From positions 186,001-250,000 of the forward strand of contig WGNK01000020.1 of the NCBI GenBank assembly GCA_016124535.1: DNA of 64,000 bases. The letters run 5' to 3'. This document shows, in pieces, positions 52,130 through 61,728 of this stretch (the stretch's first letter is position 1; each line of letters begins with the position of its first letter). A program made the position numbers and the translations under genes. The notes below the pieces were generated by a model that saw nothing but the letters and a program-made list of their open reading frames with translations, was not told the DNA's origin and did not search any database. This stretch comes from Azospirillum sp. (lineage in GTDB: Bacteria > Pseudomonadota > Alphaproteobacteria > Azospirillales > Azospirillaceae).

Positions 52130-52228
52130 CAGACAGCGTCCTGCCCCGGTGGGGGACAATTCCCGAAAGTTCAACCGGCCTGGACTGGTAAGGCAAGACC
52201 TGTCCGGTCCGACGGCTGACAATAATAG

Positions 52229-52243
52229 TGAGAGTGATTCGCA
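52229..52243. promoter_or_regulatory. Fur box upstream of the Ftr1 gene
   Basis: TGAGAGTGATTCGCA matches the 7-1-7 Fur consensus TGAGAATNATTCTCA at 12 of the 14 specified bases. It sits about 100 bp before the Ftr1 start, so the whole iron operon is probably repressed when iron is sufficient. Confidence 0.7.
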
Positions 52244-52336
52244 TGTCAAGCTTGCGCTGCGTTTGCGGCGGCGGTGCGACATTGTGACCGAGATCGGAGC
52301 CCTCGGCTTGCCGGGCCGAGGCCGGCACCAGCGACC

Positions 52337-52370
52337 GCGGTCGGAGGCTGCGGTCGGAGGCTGCGGTCGG
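52337..52370 (+). repeat. 13-bp tandem repeat in the intergenic region
   Basis: GCGGTCGGAGGCT is repeated at 52337-52349 and 52350-52362, with a third partial copy to 52370. It lies in the 312-bp gap between the ATPase-domain gene and the Ftr1 gene; apart from this and the Fur box I see no other feature. Confidence 0.85.
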
Positions 52371-52441
52371 CTTTCCTCGCCAGCTTCGCCAGCTCCGCCA
52401 CCTCCGCTCAGGCCCGCGGGCGGGCCGTCCGGTGCGGCCGG

Positions 52442-53035
52442 TCAGGCGGCGGCCATCGTGTCGAAGTACAGGCTGGCCCTGACTTCGTTGCCACAGCCGC
52501 GGTATTCCAGCTCGGAGAACACCAGCTGGCGGGCCATGGCGATACCGCGGCCGGTCGGGTCGGCGAGGCGGCTCGGGTCGAAATCAAGGTAGCGCGACCA
52601 GTCGAAGCCCTCGCCACGGTCGCGGATCACGAAATCGATGCCACCGGCATGGCGGCGGACCCGGATCTCGGCGAAGCGCTCGGCATTGGCCGGCAGGGCG
52701 AGACGCCGCGCCACCTCGGCCTCGAAATGGCCGGCCTGAACCAGATTTTTCTTTTCGGTGTAGTCGATGCCGAGATTGCCGTGTTCGACCGCGTTGAGCA
52801 TCAACTCGGCCAGGCCGCCCTCGGCCTCGCTGGGGTCGGGGCACAGTCCGCCCAGCCACCGCGCCAGCAGGTTGACCTCGTCTGGAGTCCTGAATTGAAA
52901 TTCGGTCACGGTCCCATCGCGGCGGCTGGCGGTGCTGCAGTTCACCCCCAGATCGGCGGAGCCGCCGTCCTGGCCATCCCGATCTGGGTTGCAGCCGTCC
53001 AGGTTGCAACCATCGGGGTCGTAGCCATCCGTCAT
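52442..53035 (-). CDS. HATPase-domain protein of a partner-switching module (RsbW-like)
   Basis: A 197-residue protein. The N-terminal 35 residues contain repeated D-G-C-N motifs (YDPDGCNLDGCNPDRDGQDG). Residues about 45-190 match a serine-kinase-type HATPase: LAELMLNAVEHGNLGIDY (N box with the Asn and His), IDFVIRDRGEGFDWSRYL (G1) and DPTGRGIAMARQLVFSELE (G2). It probably binds the STAS protein next door. It is the last gene of the minus-strand operon that begins with the chemoreceptor. Confidence 0.84.
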   Translation of the reverse strand: MTDGYDPDGCNLDGCNPDRDGQDGGSADLGVNCSTASRRDGTVTEFQFRTPDEVNLLARWLGGLCPDPSEAEGGLAELMLNAVEHGNLGIDYTEKKNLVQAGHFEAEVARRLALPANAERFAEIRVRRHAGGIDFVIRDRGEGFDWSRYLDFDPSRLADPTGRGIAMARQLVFSELEYRGCGNEVRASLYFDTMAAA

Positions 53036-53064
53036 CGTCGCCCCTCCTGATCCCCGCCCCCTGT

Positions 53065-53367
53065 CTATTCGATCCGCATCAGCCGGTCGAAGGCCGCCGT
53101 CTCCAGCAACTTCTTGACGGTACCCTGGGGCTGCCTGAGCACGACCGCGGCCCCGTTGTTGCGCGCCCGCTCATAGAGCGTGACCAGCATGCCGAGGCCA
53201 ACGGAATCCATATAGGACAGCCGTTTCAGGTCGACCACGATCTCGCGCGGGCTGGTTTCGAGCAGGTCCGGGATCGCCGCCTCGAAGGTCTTGCGGTCGG
53301 TGGAGACCAGCTCGCCAGCGAGGCGGAATTCGATGCTCGAGGCGTGTTTCTCGATCTGATGCTGCAT
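53065..53367 (-). CDS. STAS domain anti-sigma factor antagonist
   Basis: A 100-residue STAS protein: SSIEFRLAGELVSTDRKTFE, then PREIVVDLKRLSYMDSVGLG with the phosphorylatable Ser (Asp-Ser-Val-Gly-Leu), and MLVTLYERARNNGAAVVLRQ. These proteins bind HATPase partners when unphosphorylated. It lies 36 bp downstream of the chemoreceptor gene and 29 bp upstream of the HATPase gene. Confidence 0.9.
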   Translation of the reverse strand: MQHQIEKHASSIEFRLAGELVSTDRKTFEAAIPDLLETSPREIVVDLKRLSYMDSVGLGMLVTLYERARNNGAAVVLRQPQGTVKKLLETAAFDRLMRIE

Positions 53368-53403
53368 GAGTGTATTCCTTGATCCGGGCGGATGGGGCGA
53401 GGG

Positions 53404-55743
53404 TCATCCGAAGCGGCGGCTGAGGTGGCTGTCGAGTTCGCCGGCCTGCTGGTCGTCGAGATCCAGGCGGATATGGGTCGCCGTGTCGGTGACCGCCATC
53501 ACGATGCCGGCCAGCTTACCCAACTCGGGCACATCGACGACGAATTCGGCGCCGACTGCCAGATCGATCTGACGATCGAGCACTGCCACGCCACTGCGAG
53601 AGATGTCGTTCAGCAGGCAGGTGCGCTGACGGCCGCCGGCGACCACGGTGACCGCCTCATTCACGGTATGGCGCTGGCTCGCGCGCGGATCGGAGGCCGC
53701 GGTCATGATCTTGACCAGTTGCTGGTACATGGTGTTGACGGCATCGCGGATCTCGCCCGAACGGGTCATCTGGAGATCGGCGGACTCGCCGGACCGCTTT
53801 GCGGCGTTGGCGACCGAGTCGATATCGCCGGCCATCGAATGGGTGGCCTGGGCGGCGGCTTCGGCATTCATCGCGATCTCGCGGGTGGCGGCGCCTTGCT
53901 CTTCCACCGCCGCGGCGATCGAGGAGGCGATCTCATCGATTTGCGCCACGGTGCGGCCGACCCGGTCAATGATGGTCGCCGAGTCGCCGATCGCCGATTG
54001 GATACCGCCGATCTGTTCGCTGATCTCTTCTGTCGCTTTGGCGGTCTGGTTGGCCAGGCTCTTGACCTCGCCCGCCACCACCGCGAAGCCCCTGCCGGCC
54101 TCGCCGGCGCGCGCCGCCTCGATGGTGGCGTTGAGCGCCAGCAGGTTGGTCTGGGCGGCAATGCCGGCAATCATCTTGACGACATCGCCGATCTGCTGGG
54201 ACTTGGTGACCAGGCTGCGGATGGCATCCTGGGTGCGCCGGGTTTCCTCGGCGGCGTCGGTGGCGATCCGCGACGCGCCGTTGACTTGGCGGCTGATTTC
54301 GGCGATCGAACTCGACAATTCCTCCGATGCCGCGGCCACGGCACCGACATTGCCGGTCGCCTGGGCTGTGGCGGCGACCGAACTGGTCGCCTTGGCCAGC
54401 ACATCGGCGGCGCCATCGGCCATGCCCTCAGACAGGGCAAAGAGCTCGGCGACCTGGCCCTTGACCTTGGTCACCGCCCCTTCGACCTGCTCGCGCATGG
54501 CGTTGGTCAAGGCCAGGATCTCGCTCTTGAGTTTGCGCTGGTTGCGGCGGTTGTTGGCCTCTTGCTCCACGGTCGACCGCTTGAGGGCGAGCGCGTTGGT
54601 TTTGAAGATTTCTACGGTCTGGGCCATGGCGCCGATCTCGTCGCCGCGGCCGGTGCAGGTGACCTCGACGTCGAGATCGCCGGCCGCCAGGGCTTTCATT
54701 ACCCGGGTCATGGCGCCGACCGGGTGAACGATGCTGCGCACAATGCCGACCACCACCAGCGTGGTCACCAGGACCAGAACCAGCGTCGCCACGACGGTTG
54801 CCACGAAAGCGGCCTGGAGGGCGGCGGCGTGACCCTTGGTCCGGCTGAACAGGTCGGCGCCGAGGCGGTCCTCGACCGTCTTAAGCAGGTCAATCTCGGC
54901 AGTGATGGCATCGAACCATTGCGTGCCGCCAATGCCCTCCGTGGTTCCGCCATAGACGCTGGCCACCGCGATCTTGCGCAGTTTATCGACCTTATCGACC
55001 ACCGGACCGCGGACGGTGTCGTCGAAGTAAGCGATCTCATCCTCGGTGGCATTGATCCGGAACCCGGCGAGGAAGGCGTTTCGTTCGGCGCTCATCTCGA
55101 CGAACCGGGTGTGGACCACCGGCTGGAATTGCCCGGCGCCGAAACCGGCGGCGCCCATCGCCCGCTCGATTCCCATGCGCTCCTTGGCCTGAAGCAGATT
55201 GGTGAAGGCGGCAATCGACCGGGTGACCTCGGCATCGGTGCTGAGCACCGCCATGGTCTCGACCACGCTGAGTAGCCTGGCGATCGCCCCGGTGAAATAA
55301 TCGGCGGCTTGCGGTACAGTCAAAGCGAAGCTATCGACCTGCCTGCGCTTGGCGTCGAGTTGCCCCAGAGCCGCCAGCGCCTCGTCGACGGTGGACCCAA
55401 GGCGTTTGCCGTAGTCGGCGGTCGGAAAACGGCTGAGCGCATCCTGCAATTCGCCGCGCCGCTGGTCGGTGGCGGCGCGCAGCCCGCGCAGGCGATCACC
55501 GAATTTGGGATCGTGGCTGCTGATATAGCCGGCCGAGGTACCCCGCTCTTTTTGCATCTCGTGGACCAGGGCGCTGACCGACGGGGCGAGGGACGCCAGT
55601 CGGCTCAGGCTCGACATGGCAACGCGGGCCTGGTATTTATCGAGCACCACGGTACCCGCGAAGACCATCAGCCCGATCAGCGGCACCAAAAAGCCGACGG
55701 CGACGCGTATGCCGATGGAAAGCCTTGAAATCAGTCTGGTCAT
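53404..55743 (-). CDS. Methyl-accepting chemotaxis protein with NIT and PilZ domains
   Basis: A 779-residue receptor. TM1 ([20 protein letters not shown]) opens a periplasmic NIT-type domain ([17 protein letters not shown] near residue 60; [19 protein letters not shown] near 185). TM2 near residues 315-340 is followed by HAMP ([19 protein letters not shown]) and the MCP signalling domain with the hairpin tip [20 protein letters not shown]. The C-terminal 90 residues are a PilZ-like domain ([34 protein letters not shown]). The NIT domain is known for nitrate/nitrite sensing. Start ATG at 55743; ATG 55767 is an alternative. Confidence 0.9.
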   Translation of the reverse strand: MTRLISRLSIGIRVAVGFLVPLIGLMVFAGTVVLDKYQARVAMSSLSRLASLAPSVSALVHEMQKERGTSAGYISSHDPKFGDRLRGLRAATDQRRGELQDALSRFPTADYGKRLGSTVDEALAALGQLDAKRRQVDSFALTVPQAADYFTGAIARLLSVVETMAVLSTDAEVTRSIAAFTNLLQAKERMGIERAMGAAGFGAGQFQPVVHTRFVEMSAERNAFLAGFRINATEDEIAYFDDTVRGPVVDKVDKLRKIAVASVYGGTTEGIGGTQWFDAITAEIDLLKTVEDRLGADLFSRTKGHAAALQAAFVATVVATLVLVLVTTLVVVGIVRSIVHPVGAMTRVMKALAAGDLDVEVTCTGRGDEIGAMAQTVEIFKTNALALKRSTVEQEANNRRNQRKLKSEILALTNAMREQVEGAVTKVKGQVAELFALSEGMADGAADVLAKATSSVAATAQATGNVGAVAAASEELSSSIAEISRQVNGASRIATDAAEETRRTQDAIRSLVTKSQQIGDVVKMIAGIAAQTNLLALNATIEAARAGEAGRGFAVVAGEVKSLANQTAKATEEISEQIGGIQSAIGDSATIIDRVGRTVAQIDEIASSIAAAVEEQGAATREIAMNAEAAAQATHSMAGDIDSVANAAKRSGESADLQMTRSGEIRDAVNTMYQQLVKIMTAASDPRASQRHTVNEAVTVVAGGRQRTCLLNDISRSGVAVLDRQIDLAVGAEFVVDVPELGKLAGIVMAVTDTATHIRLDLDDQQAGELDSHLSRRFG

Positions 55744-56378
55744 ATTGGTCGGCCTCGCTGGCGTCATACTCGTGCGGTCAGTGGCTCTATCTTGCCAGCG
55801 ATCAATCTTGTTTGGGGCGGCCAAAAGGCAATGCATGGAATTTTATTCCATGATCTTGGCCGCTGAAGCACTTTCGCTGGAAAATGGTTAAGGGGTGATG
55901 AGGCTGGGGCTGCGGCAGTCCGCCGCATCGCCGGTCGGCGGCGACCGTAGCCAGCGGCGGGCGCCGCGGGAACGCGACCGCCGGGGATTGCGCCGCGGGC
56001 CTGGGGATGCTTGGGCGGCAGCGCGCCATCTTGGTCTTTCTCTCATTTCCGGCTCGAACAACGGACCCTTCAATCATACCGGCTGAACCAAATCATGCCC
56101 CCTGAACCGTGACTCGGAACCGGCCGGTTTGATCCGCGCCCCGGCACCATCTGCTCCGGATCGCCGCCGATCAATTCAATCGCTATCTTGCGCTATCTTG
56201 AAATTTTCAGCAATGCACTCAGAGCAATTACTCCCTTTGGCTAAGGGTTTGTGGCTAGACCGGTCACGTGATCGGTGGTCCGTGGCCGGCGCAGCATGCA
56301 TGCCGGGTGGCGCGGGCGGCGGCCGAAGCAGTGTGAGCCTGGCTTCCGGCTTGATTTTTCCGGCGACCGGCCGGCATC
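55744..56378. other. Gene-free region between the chemoreceptor and hypD genes
   Basis: No convincing coding sequence is seen. A tandem CGCTATCTTG repeat (56181-56200) and GC-rich flanks are present. The region probably holds the divergent promoters of the two genes. Confidence 0.6.
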
Positions 56379-57533
56379 ATGACGGGCATCGAGGCCGGCA
56401 CCATGAAATATATCGACGAGTTCCGGGATCCCAGGCTGGCGCGCAAGGTCGCCGGGGCCATCCATGCCGCAGTCCGGCCGGATCGCCGCTATCATCTGAT
56501 GGAATTCTGCGGCGGCCACACCCACGCGATTTCGCGCTACGGCCTTCCGGATCTGTTGCCCGACGCGGTGCGCATGATCCATGGACCGGGCTGCCCGGTC
56601 TGCGTGCTGCCGATCGGCCGGATCGATGACGCGGTCGCGATCGCCCGCCATCCCGAGGTGATCCTGTGCAGCTACGGCGACACCATGAGGGTGCCGGGCT
56701 CCGATCAGGTCAGTCTGCTGAGGGCCAAGGCGGCGGGCTGCGACATCCGCATGGTCTATTCGACTCTGGATGCCCTGCGCCTGGCCGAAGCCAATCCGGA
56801 TCGCCAGATCGTGTTCTTCGCGATCGGCTTCGAGACCACAACGCCGCCGACGGCGCTGGCGATCAAGGCGGCGGCGGCGAAGGGGCTCGATAATTTTTCG
56901 GTGTTCTGCAACCATGTGCTGACCCCGGCGGCGATCCAGAACATCCTGGAAAGCCCGGAGGTGCGCGCGTTGGGCACGGTGGCGCTCGATGGCTTCGTCG
57001 GGCCGGCCCATGTCTCGACCGTGATCGGCAGCCGGCCTTACGAGTTTTTCGCCGAGGAATACCGCAAGCCGGTGGTGGTGGCCGGCTTCGAGCCGCTCGA
57101 CGTGATGCAGGCGATCCTGATGCTGGTGCGCCAGATCAACGACGGCCGTGCCGAGGTCGAGATCCAGTTTACCCGCGCGGTCAGCCGGGACGGCAACCTC
57201 AGGGCCCAGGCCGTGGTCGCCGAGGTGTTCGAATTGCGCCGGGTCTTCGAATGGCGTGGACTGGGGCAGGTGCCCTACAGCGCGCTGCGGATCAAGCAGG
57301 CCTACGCCGCTTTCGATGCCGAACGCCGCTATGCCGTGCCCGGCGCTTCGGTGGCCGACCACAAGGGCTGCGACTGCGGCGCAATTCTGCGTGGGGTGAA
57401 GAAGCCGGCCGATTGCCGGCTATTCGCCACCGTCTGTACCCCGGAGAACCCGGTCGGCAGCTGCATGGTCTCGGCCGAGGGCGCCTGCGCCGCCTATTAC
57501 GGCTATGGTCGGTTCCGCGATGCCGCGCAGTGA
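56379..57533 (+). CDS. hypD: Hydrogenase maturation protein HypD
   Basis: A 384-residue protein with all key motifs: MEFCGGHTHAISRYGLPDLL (Cys near residue 47), HGPGCPVCVLPIGRIDDAVA, ADHKGCDCGAILRG, and a 4Fe-4S Cys set ending GSCMVSAEGACAAYYGYG. HypD builds the Fe(CN)2CO site of NiFe-hydrogenases with HypC and HypE. In this window no other hyp gene or hydrogenase gene is close, so its partners must lie elsewhere. Start ATG at 56379; MKYIDEF at 56403 is another possible start. The next gene follows after 141 bp. Confidence 0.95.
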   Translation: MTGIEAGTMKYIDEFRDPRLARKVAGAIHAAVRPDRRYHLMEFCGGHTHAISRYGLPDLLPDAVRMIHGPGCPVCVLPIGRIDDAVAIARHPEVILCSYGDTMRVPGSDQVSLLRAKAAGCDIRMVYSTLDALRLAEANPDRQIVFFAIGFETTTPPTALAIKAAAAKGLDNFSVFCNHVLTPAAIQNILESPEVRALGTVALDGFVGPAHVSTVIGSRPYEFFAEEYRKPVVVAGFEPLDVMQAILMLVRQINDGRAEVEIQFTRAVSRDGNLRAQAVVAEVFELRRVFEWRGLGQVPYSALRIKQAYAAFDAERRYAVPGASVADHKGCDCGAILRGVKKPADCRLFATVCTPENPVGSCMVSAEGACAAYYGYGRFRDAAQ

Positions 57534-57674
57534 CCGGGTGCGTCGATGCATTCCGGTTTTGCGCCGCTTGGCCTGGACCTGCGGGCGACTTCCGAATAGA
57601 TATCTGCCGTGGGATTTCCGGTCCGGCGCGGCCAGGCCGGACCGGTCTTGGCCGGCAGTAGGGAGAGGTGCGGG

Positions 57675-58409
57675 GTGAGAGCAGTCGGTGCCGGTGTCCT
57701 GTTGTCTCGCGGCGTGGTTTTTCTGGTGGTTGTGCTGATGGTCGCCCGGCCCGCGCTGGCCAGTCCAGCGGATCCCCGCGATCCCTGGGAGCCGATGAAC
57801 CGGGCCCTGTTCGAAGTCCACGATTTCCTGGCCGAGCAGGTCTTCGGACCCGGCGAGGAGCTGTTCGCCGCCGCCGCACCGGGCGCGGTCCAGCGCAGCG
57901 TCAACAATTTCTTCATCAACCTGCGGGACATGGTCGGTACCGCGGTGGCGCTGGCCCGCTTCGAGTTCGATGATGCCTGGACGCTGACCCGGCGGGTTGC
58001 GATCAATTCGACGCTCGGCATCGGCGGTCTGTTCGATGTTGCCGGCGAGTTCGGCCTGTCGCGCGGCAATGCCGGCCGCCAGCCGCTGTGCTACGACGGC
58101 TTGCCGACCGGCCCGTACCTGATCCTTCCGACCTATGGGCCGACCACCGTGCTCGAGGCCTCGGTCGGCACCGCCGCCTTGCTCGGCGGTGCGGTTCTGC
58201 TCGGGCCGGCCGGCGAACAGGTGCGGTCGGTGGTCGAGTTGCTGCTGTTTTTCGCCATCACCACGCCGACCGATCGGGAACTTCAGCTGCACCGGGCGGC
58301 AATGGCCGCGCCCGACCCCTACGCCGCCCAGCGCCAGCTGTTCTTCCTGGGGCGGCAGGCCAAGTGCGACGGCGCCTCCGAGGCGACCAGCCAGATGCCG
58401 CCCTCCTGA
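57675..58409 (+). CDS. MlaA/VacJ family lipid-asymmetry protein
   Basis: A 244-residue protein; a signal peptide of about 25 residues (GVVFLVVVLMVARPALAS) precedes DPWEPMNRALFEVHDFLAEQ and VQRSVNNFFINLRDMVGTAV, then FGLSRGNAGRQPLCYDGLPT and PYLILPTYGPTTVLEASVGT, the MlaA pattern. It removes misplaced phospholipids from the outer membrane with the Mla ABC system. The lipobox Cys is not evident, unlike in many members. GTG at 57675 has GGGAGAGG 6 bases before it. The other mla genes are not nearby. Confidence 0.86.
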   Translation: MRAVGAGVLLSRGVVFLVVVLMVARPALASPADPRDPWEPMNRALFEVHDFLAEQVFGPGEELFAAAAPGAVQRSVNNFFINLRDMVGTAVALARFEFDDAWTLTRRVAINSTLGIGGLFDVAGEFGLSRGNAGRQPLCYDGLPTGPYLILPTYGPTTVLEASVGTAALLGGAVLLGPAGEQVRSVVELLLFFAITTPTDRELQLHRAAMAAPDPYAAQRQLFFLGRQAKCDGASEATSQMPPS

Positions 58410-58494
58410 TCGGATCGCCCCGATCGGATCGTGGCTGCCGGCGCGATCCGCGGGCCTCCGAGGGCGATGCTTCCCAAACGTGACGACCGGCCGA

Positions 58495-59829
58495 CTAGTC
58501 GATCCCCGACAGAACTTCGGCAACGGTGCCAAACAGCCGGTCGATCTGGTCGGTCTGGATGATCAGCGGCGGCGACAAGGCCAGGATGTCGCCGGTGACG
58601 CGGATCAGCACCCCTTTCTCATAGCAACCCAGAAACGCCTCATAGCCGCGCTTGCCCGGTGCGCCCGGACGCGGCTCCAGCTCGATTCCAGCGACCAGGC
58701 CGAGGTTGCGCAGGTCGATGACGTGGCGGTGGCCTTTCAAGCCGTGGACCGCGTCTTCCCAATAGGGCGACAGGCCGGCGGCGCGGGCGAACAGGTCCTC
58801 GTCGCGGTAGAGGTCGAGGGTGGCCAGCGCCGCGGCGCAGGCCAGAGGGTGCGCCGAATAGGTGTAGCCGTGGAACAGCTCGATCATACTGTCCGGCCCG
58901 GTCATGAAACTGTCGAACAGGCCCTTGCGCACGGCGACCGCGCCCATCGGCACCGCGCCGTTGCTCACCGCCTTGGCCATGGTCAGCAGATCCGGCTGGA
59001 CGCCGAAGCGCTCGGCGGCGAAACCGGCGCCGAGCCGGCCGAAACCGGTGATGACTTCGTCAAAAATCAGCAGGATGCCGTAGCGGGTGCACAGTTCGCG
59101 CAGGCGTTCCAGGTAGCCGACCGGCGGGATCAGCACGCCGGTCGAGCCGGCCATCGGCTCGACGATGACCGCGGCGATGGTCGAGGCATCGTGGAGCGCG
59201 ACCAGATGTTCCAACTCGTCGGCAAGATGGGCGCCGGCCGCCGGCTGGCCGCGCGAAAACGCCTGGTGGGTATGGTCGTGGGTATGGGGCAGGTGGTCGA
59301 CACCGCCGAGCAGCGGGCCGAACTGCTTGCGGTTGGCGCCGATGCCGCCGACCGAAATGCCGCCGAAACCGACGCCGTGATAGCCGCGCTCGCGTCCGAT
59401 CAACCGGGTCCGGGCAGCCTCGCCGCGCTGGCGGTGATAGGCCAGTGCAATCTTGAGCGCGGTATCCACCGACTCCGAGCCGGAATTGGCGAAGAACACG
59501 TGGTCGAGATCGCCGGGCAGCAGGCGTGCCAGGCGCGAGGCCAGTTCGAACGCCTTGGGATGGCCCATCTGGAACGGCGGGGCATAGTCGAGTTCGCCGG
59601 CCTGGCGGCGGATCGCCTCGACGATCGGGCGCCGGCCATGGCCGGCATTGACGCACCACAGCCCGGCGGCGCCATCGAGCACCTGCCGCCCATCGTGGCT
59701 GGTGTAATACATGCCCTCGGCCGCGACCAGCAAGCGCGGTGCCTGCTTGAATTGCCGATTCGCCGTGAACGGCATCCAGAGGGCATCAAGGTCGTTCGGC
59801 AATGACATGTCGTTCGGTTGTGACATCAT
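58495..59829 (-). CDS. Class III omega-aminotransferase (beta-alanine:pyruvate type)
   Basis: A 444-residue PLP enzyme: LWMPFTANRQFKQAPRLLVA near residue 20, FFANSGSESVDTALKIALAY (PLP phosphate), LIGRERGYHGVGFGGISVGG, LIFDEVITGFGRLGAGFAAE (PLP Asp) and LLTMAKAVSNGAVPMGAVAV with the Schiff-base lysine (in TMAKA). The pattern fits the beta-alanine--pyruvate transaminase group. It transfers an amino group from a non-alpha amine to a keto acid. ATG at 59829 follows the longer frame's shadow start. Confidence 0.9.
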   Translation of the reverse strand: MMSQPNDMSLPNDLDALWMPFTANRQFKQAPRLLVAAEGMYYTSHDGRQVLDGAAGLWCVNAGHGRRPIVEAIRRQAGELDYAPPFQMGHPKAFELASRLARLLPGDLDHVFFANSGSESVDTALKIALAYHRQRGEAARTRLIGRERGYHGVGFGGISVGGIGANRKQFGPLLGGVDHLPHTHDHTHQAFSRGQPAAGAHLADELEHLVALHDASTIAAVIVEPMAGSTGVLIPPVGYLERLRELCTRYGILLIFDEVITGFGRLGAGFAAERFGVQPDLLTMAKAVSNGAVPMGAVAVRKGLFDSFMTGPDSMIELFHGYTYSAHPLACAAALATLDLYRDEDLFARAAGLSPYWEDAVHGLKGHRHVIDLRNLGLVAGIELEPRPGAPGKRGYEAFLGCYEKGVLIRVTGDILALSPPLIIQTDQIDRLFGTVAEVLSGID

Positions 59830-59902
59830 GGCTCGCTTGCCGGCCCCCGCGACGGGCAGGGGCCGGCAGTGCACGGGATTGCCAGGGCCGATCAGCCAGG
59901 GG

Positions 59903-60253
59903 TCAGGACTGGCCGTAGAGCCAATTGCCGAAGATCGCACCAGCGACGCCGGCGGCACTGCGGCCGACGCCGCGGAAGATGCCATAGGCCGCGGGTACCG
60001 CCGCCGGCGCAGGCGGAACCGTGCCGAAATAGAAGGCTTGCCCTTGCGCCGGCGTCAGCATCGGCGACGGGCCGATCGCGCGGGCGACCAGATTGTAGAC
60101 GATCAGGCCACCAATCACGCCGAGACCGATCACCAGCAGGCGGCTGTTGTCCAGGGTCTGGCCGGTGCCGGTCTGGGCTGGCGCCTGGGCCACCGCGGCG
60201 ACCGGCATCCAGGCGAGGCTGGCGACCAAGGCGACGATCATGAGTTTACGCAA
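59903..60253 (-). CDS. Small secreted membrane protein
   Basis: A 116-residue protein starting at TTG (60253), supported by AAGGAG 7 bases upstream; it has a signal peptide (MIVALVASLAWMPVAAVAQA) and one hydrophobic span (LLVIGLGVIGGLIVYNLVAR), and ends in GAIFGNWLYGQS. It resembles the gene at 60408 in layout, including the final G-x-W-L-Y, and may be its paralogue. Function is unknown. Confidence 0.65.
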   Translation of the reverse strand: MRKLMIVALVASLAWMPVAAVAQAPAQTGTGQTLDNSRLLVIGLGVIGGLIVYNLVARAIGPSPMLTPAQGQAFYFGTVPPAPAAVPAAYGIFRGVGRSAAGVAGAIFGNWLYGQS

Positions 60254-60407
60254 GGCAGTTCTCCTTCCGGTTGAGATTTCCTGGCAGACAGGCGCGCGGC
60301 GGTGCCTCGCTCACGGTCGGCTAGAGACGCCGAGGCGAAGCTAGCCGAAATCCCGTCCGACCACGGACGGTCGCTGGAACATATCTGCTTTGCGCCCGTC
60401 GCACCGT

Positions 60408-60764
60408 CTACTTGTTGTAGAGCCAATGGCCGATCACCCCGCCCGCCGCCGCAGTCGCCAGAATGCCGATGCCATGCCACAGCCCGGTCTGGAAGCCGTA
60501 GGCGGCGCCGGCGGCGAAGCTGCGGGCGGCGGCGGTACTGGTGGCGACCGGCAGGCCGGGGTCGAAGGCGCGCGTCACCGCGTTGAATGCCAGTGCACCG
60601 GCGCCCATCCCGAAGGCGATGCCGAGCCACGGGCCGAGCCCCGCCTCGCCGGATTCCCCGGCCGCACCCTGGTGGGTGGCCGGGTGGGGCTCGCTTTGGG
60701 CACAGGCCGCGACCGGCGCCAAGCCGAGCGCTCCGACCAGGACGGCGATGACCAGGATGCGCAT
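60408..60764 (-). CDS. Small secreted membrane protein, paralogue-like
   Basis: A 118-residue protein with a signal peptide (MRILVIAVLVGALGLAPVAA), a second span (LGPWLGIAFGMGAGALAFNA) and a C-terminal span ending in GGVIGHWLYNK. The architecture and tail are like those of the protein encoded at 59903. The start is ATG at 60764. No catalytic motif is visible. Confidence 0.68.
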   Translation of the reverse strand: MRILVIAVLVGALGLAPVAACAQSEPHPATHQGAAGESGEAGLGPWLGIAFGMGAGALAFNAVTRAFDPGLPVATSTAAARSFAAGAAYGFQTGLWHGIGILATAAAGGVIGHWLYNK

Positions 60765-60817
60765 GGGGGACTCCGTTGCGGATAGAGTGTCGAGGCGGGC
60801 TGGGCAGTGAGCTGAGG

Positions 60818-60854
60818 GAACCGGGCGGACGGAACCGGGCGGACCGAACCGGAC
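60818..60854 (-). repeat. 14-bp tandem repeat
   Basis: GAACCGGGCGGACG at 60818-60831, GAACCGGGCGGACC at 60832-60845, then a partial third copy. It is in the 171-bp gap upstream of the small membrane protein gene. Confidence 0.8.
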
Positions 60855-60935
60855 AGTGACCCTACACCGGAGGCCGGGCTGGCTCAATATCGGGCGACGC
60901 TTCCGCTCGGCGGCGGTCGATTTGGCCGCACCGCC

Positions 60936-61577
60936 TCAGACCAGCGCCGGCGCGTCGGACACGGCCAATTCGATCAAAGGCAGGAAGACCAAAGGCTCCT
61001 GGGCGCCGGCCAGGGCGTAGCAGCGGTCGAAACGGTAGAACGGCACCGAATGCAGGTCGAGTTCCCGGATCAGGGCCTCGGCGGCCGCCAGTTCGCCGGC
61101 GTCGGCGGTGCCGGCCAGAAACTGGCGGGCCTCGTCGGAGTCGAGGCCGACCCGAGCCGCCAGCAGGCACAGCAGATCGCGGTCGCCGATATCGTCCCCC
61201 GCGGCGAAATAGGCGGCGAACAGGGCATTGGTCAGGGCTTCGCCCCGCCCGCGGCGTTCGGCCAATGCGATCAGGCGATGGGCGTCGAGGGTATTGGGCA
61301 CAGTGCGGATGCGATCCAGCGCCAGGGGCAGCCGGTCGATCGCGGCGGCCTCTTCGATGATCGCATAGATGCGGCGGGCGCGGTCGCGACCGCCGAATTT
61401 GATCGCCAGATAGAGCGAACGGTCGATTCCGCCGGGCGGCAGGTCGGGATTGAGCTGGAACGGAACCCAGCGGCGTTCGGTCTTGACCTGCGGTCGCATG
61501 GCCAAAGCCTGCTCCAGCCGCTTGGCGCCGATGTAGCACCAGGGGCAGACCAGATCGGAAAACACTTCGATGAACAT
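60936..61577 (-). CDS. DsbA family oxidoreductase (FrnE-like)
   Basis: A 213-residue DsbA-fold protein: VFSDLVCPWCYIGAKRLEQA near residue 5 has the C-P-W-C active site, and WVPFQLNPDLPPGGIDRSLY follows. GRGEALTNALFAAYFAAGDD and FYRFDRCYALAGAQEPLVFL are typical of the FrnE/hydroxychromene isomerase group. It has no signal peptide, so it is cytoplasmic, and its redox role is unknown. GGAGG precedes the ATG at 61577. Confidence 0.88.
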   Translation of the reverse strand: MFIEVFSDLVCPWCYIGAKRLEQALAMRPQVKTERRWVPFQLNPDLPPGGIDRSLYLAIKFGGRDRARRIYAIIEEAAAIDRLPLALDRIRTVPNTLDAHRLIALAERRGRGEALTNALFAAYFAAGDDIGDRDLLCLLAARVGLDSDEARQFLAGTADAGELAAAEALIRELDLHSVPFYRFDRCYALAGAQEPLVFLPLIELAVSDAPALV

Positions 61578-61728
61578 GCCGCCTCCGCAGTGTCGGCGAG
61601 GGTCAATGCAACCATTTCTTAACCAGCGCGCCCGACTCTTGGCCCGCAATAGATCACTATCGCAAAACCCGCGCGCCCATTCCAGCCCCCGAGCAGCTTC
61701 GCACAGCAGGCATTGAGACCGGATCCCG

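Noticed and set aside
55895..56086. Small frame in the gap before hypD
   Set aside because: No ribosome site or protein-like composition, and overlapping frames of equal length exist on the other strand.
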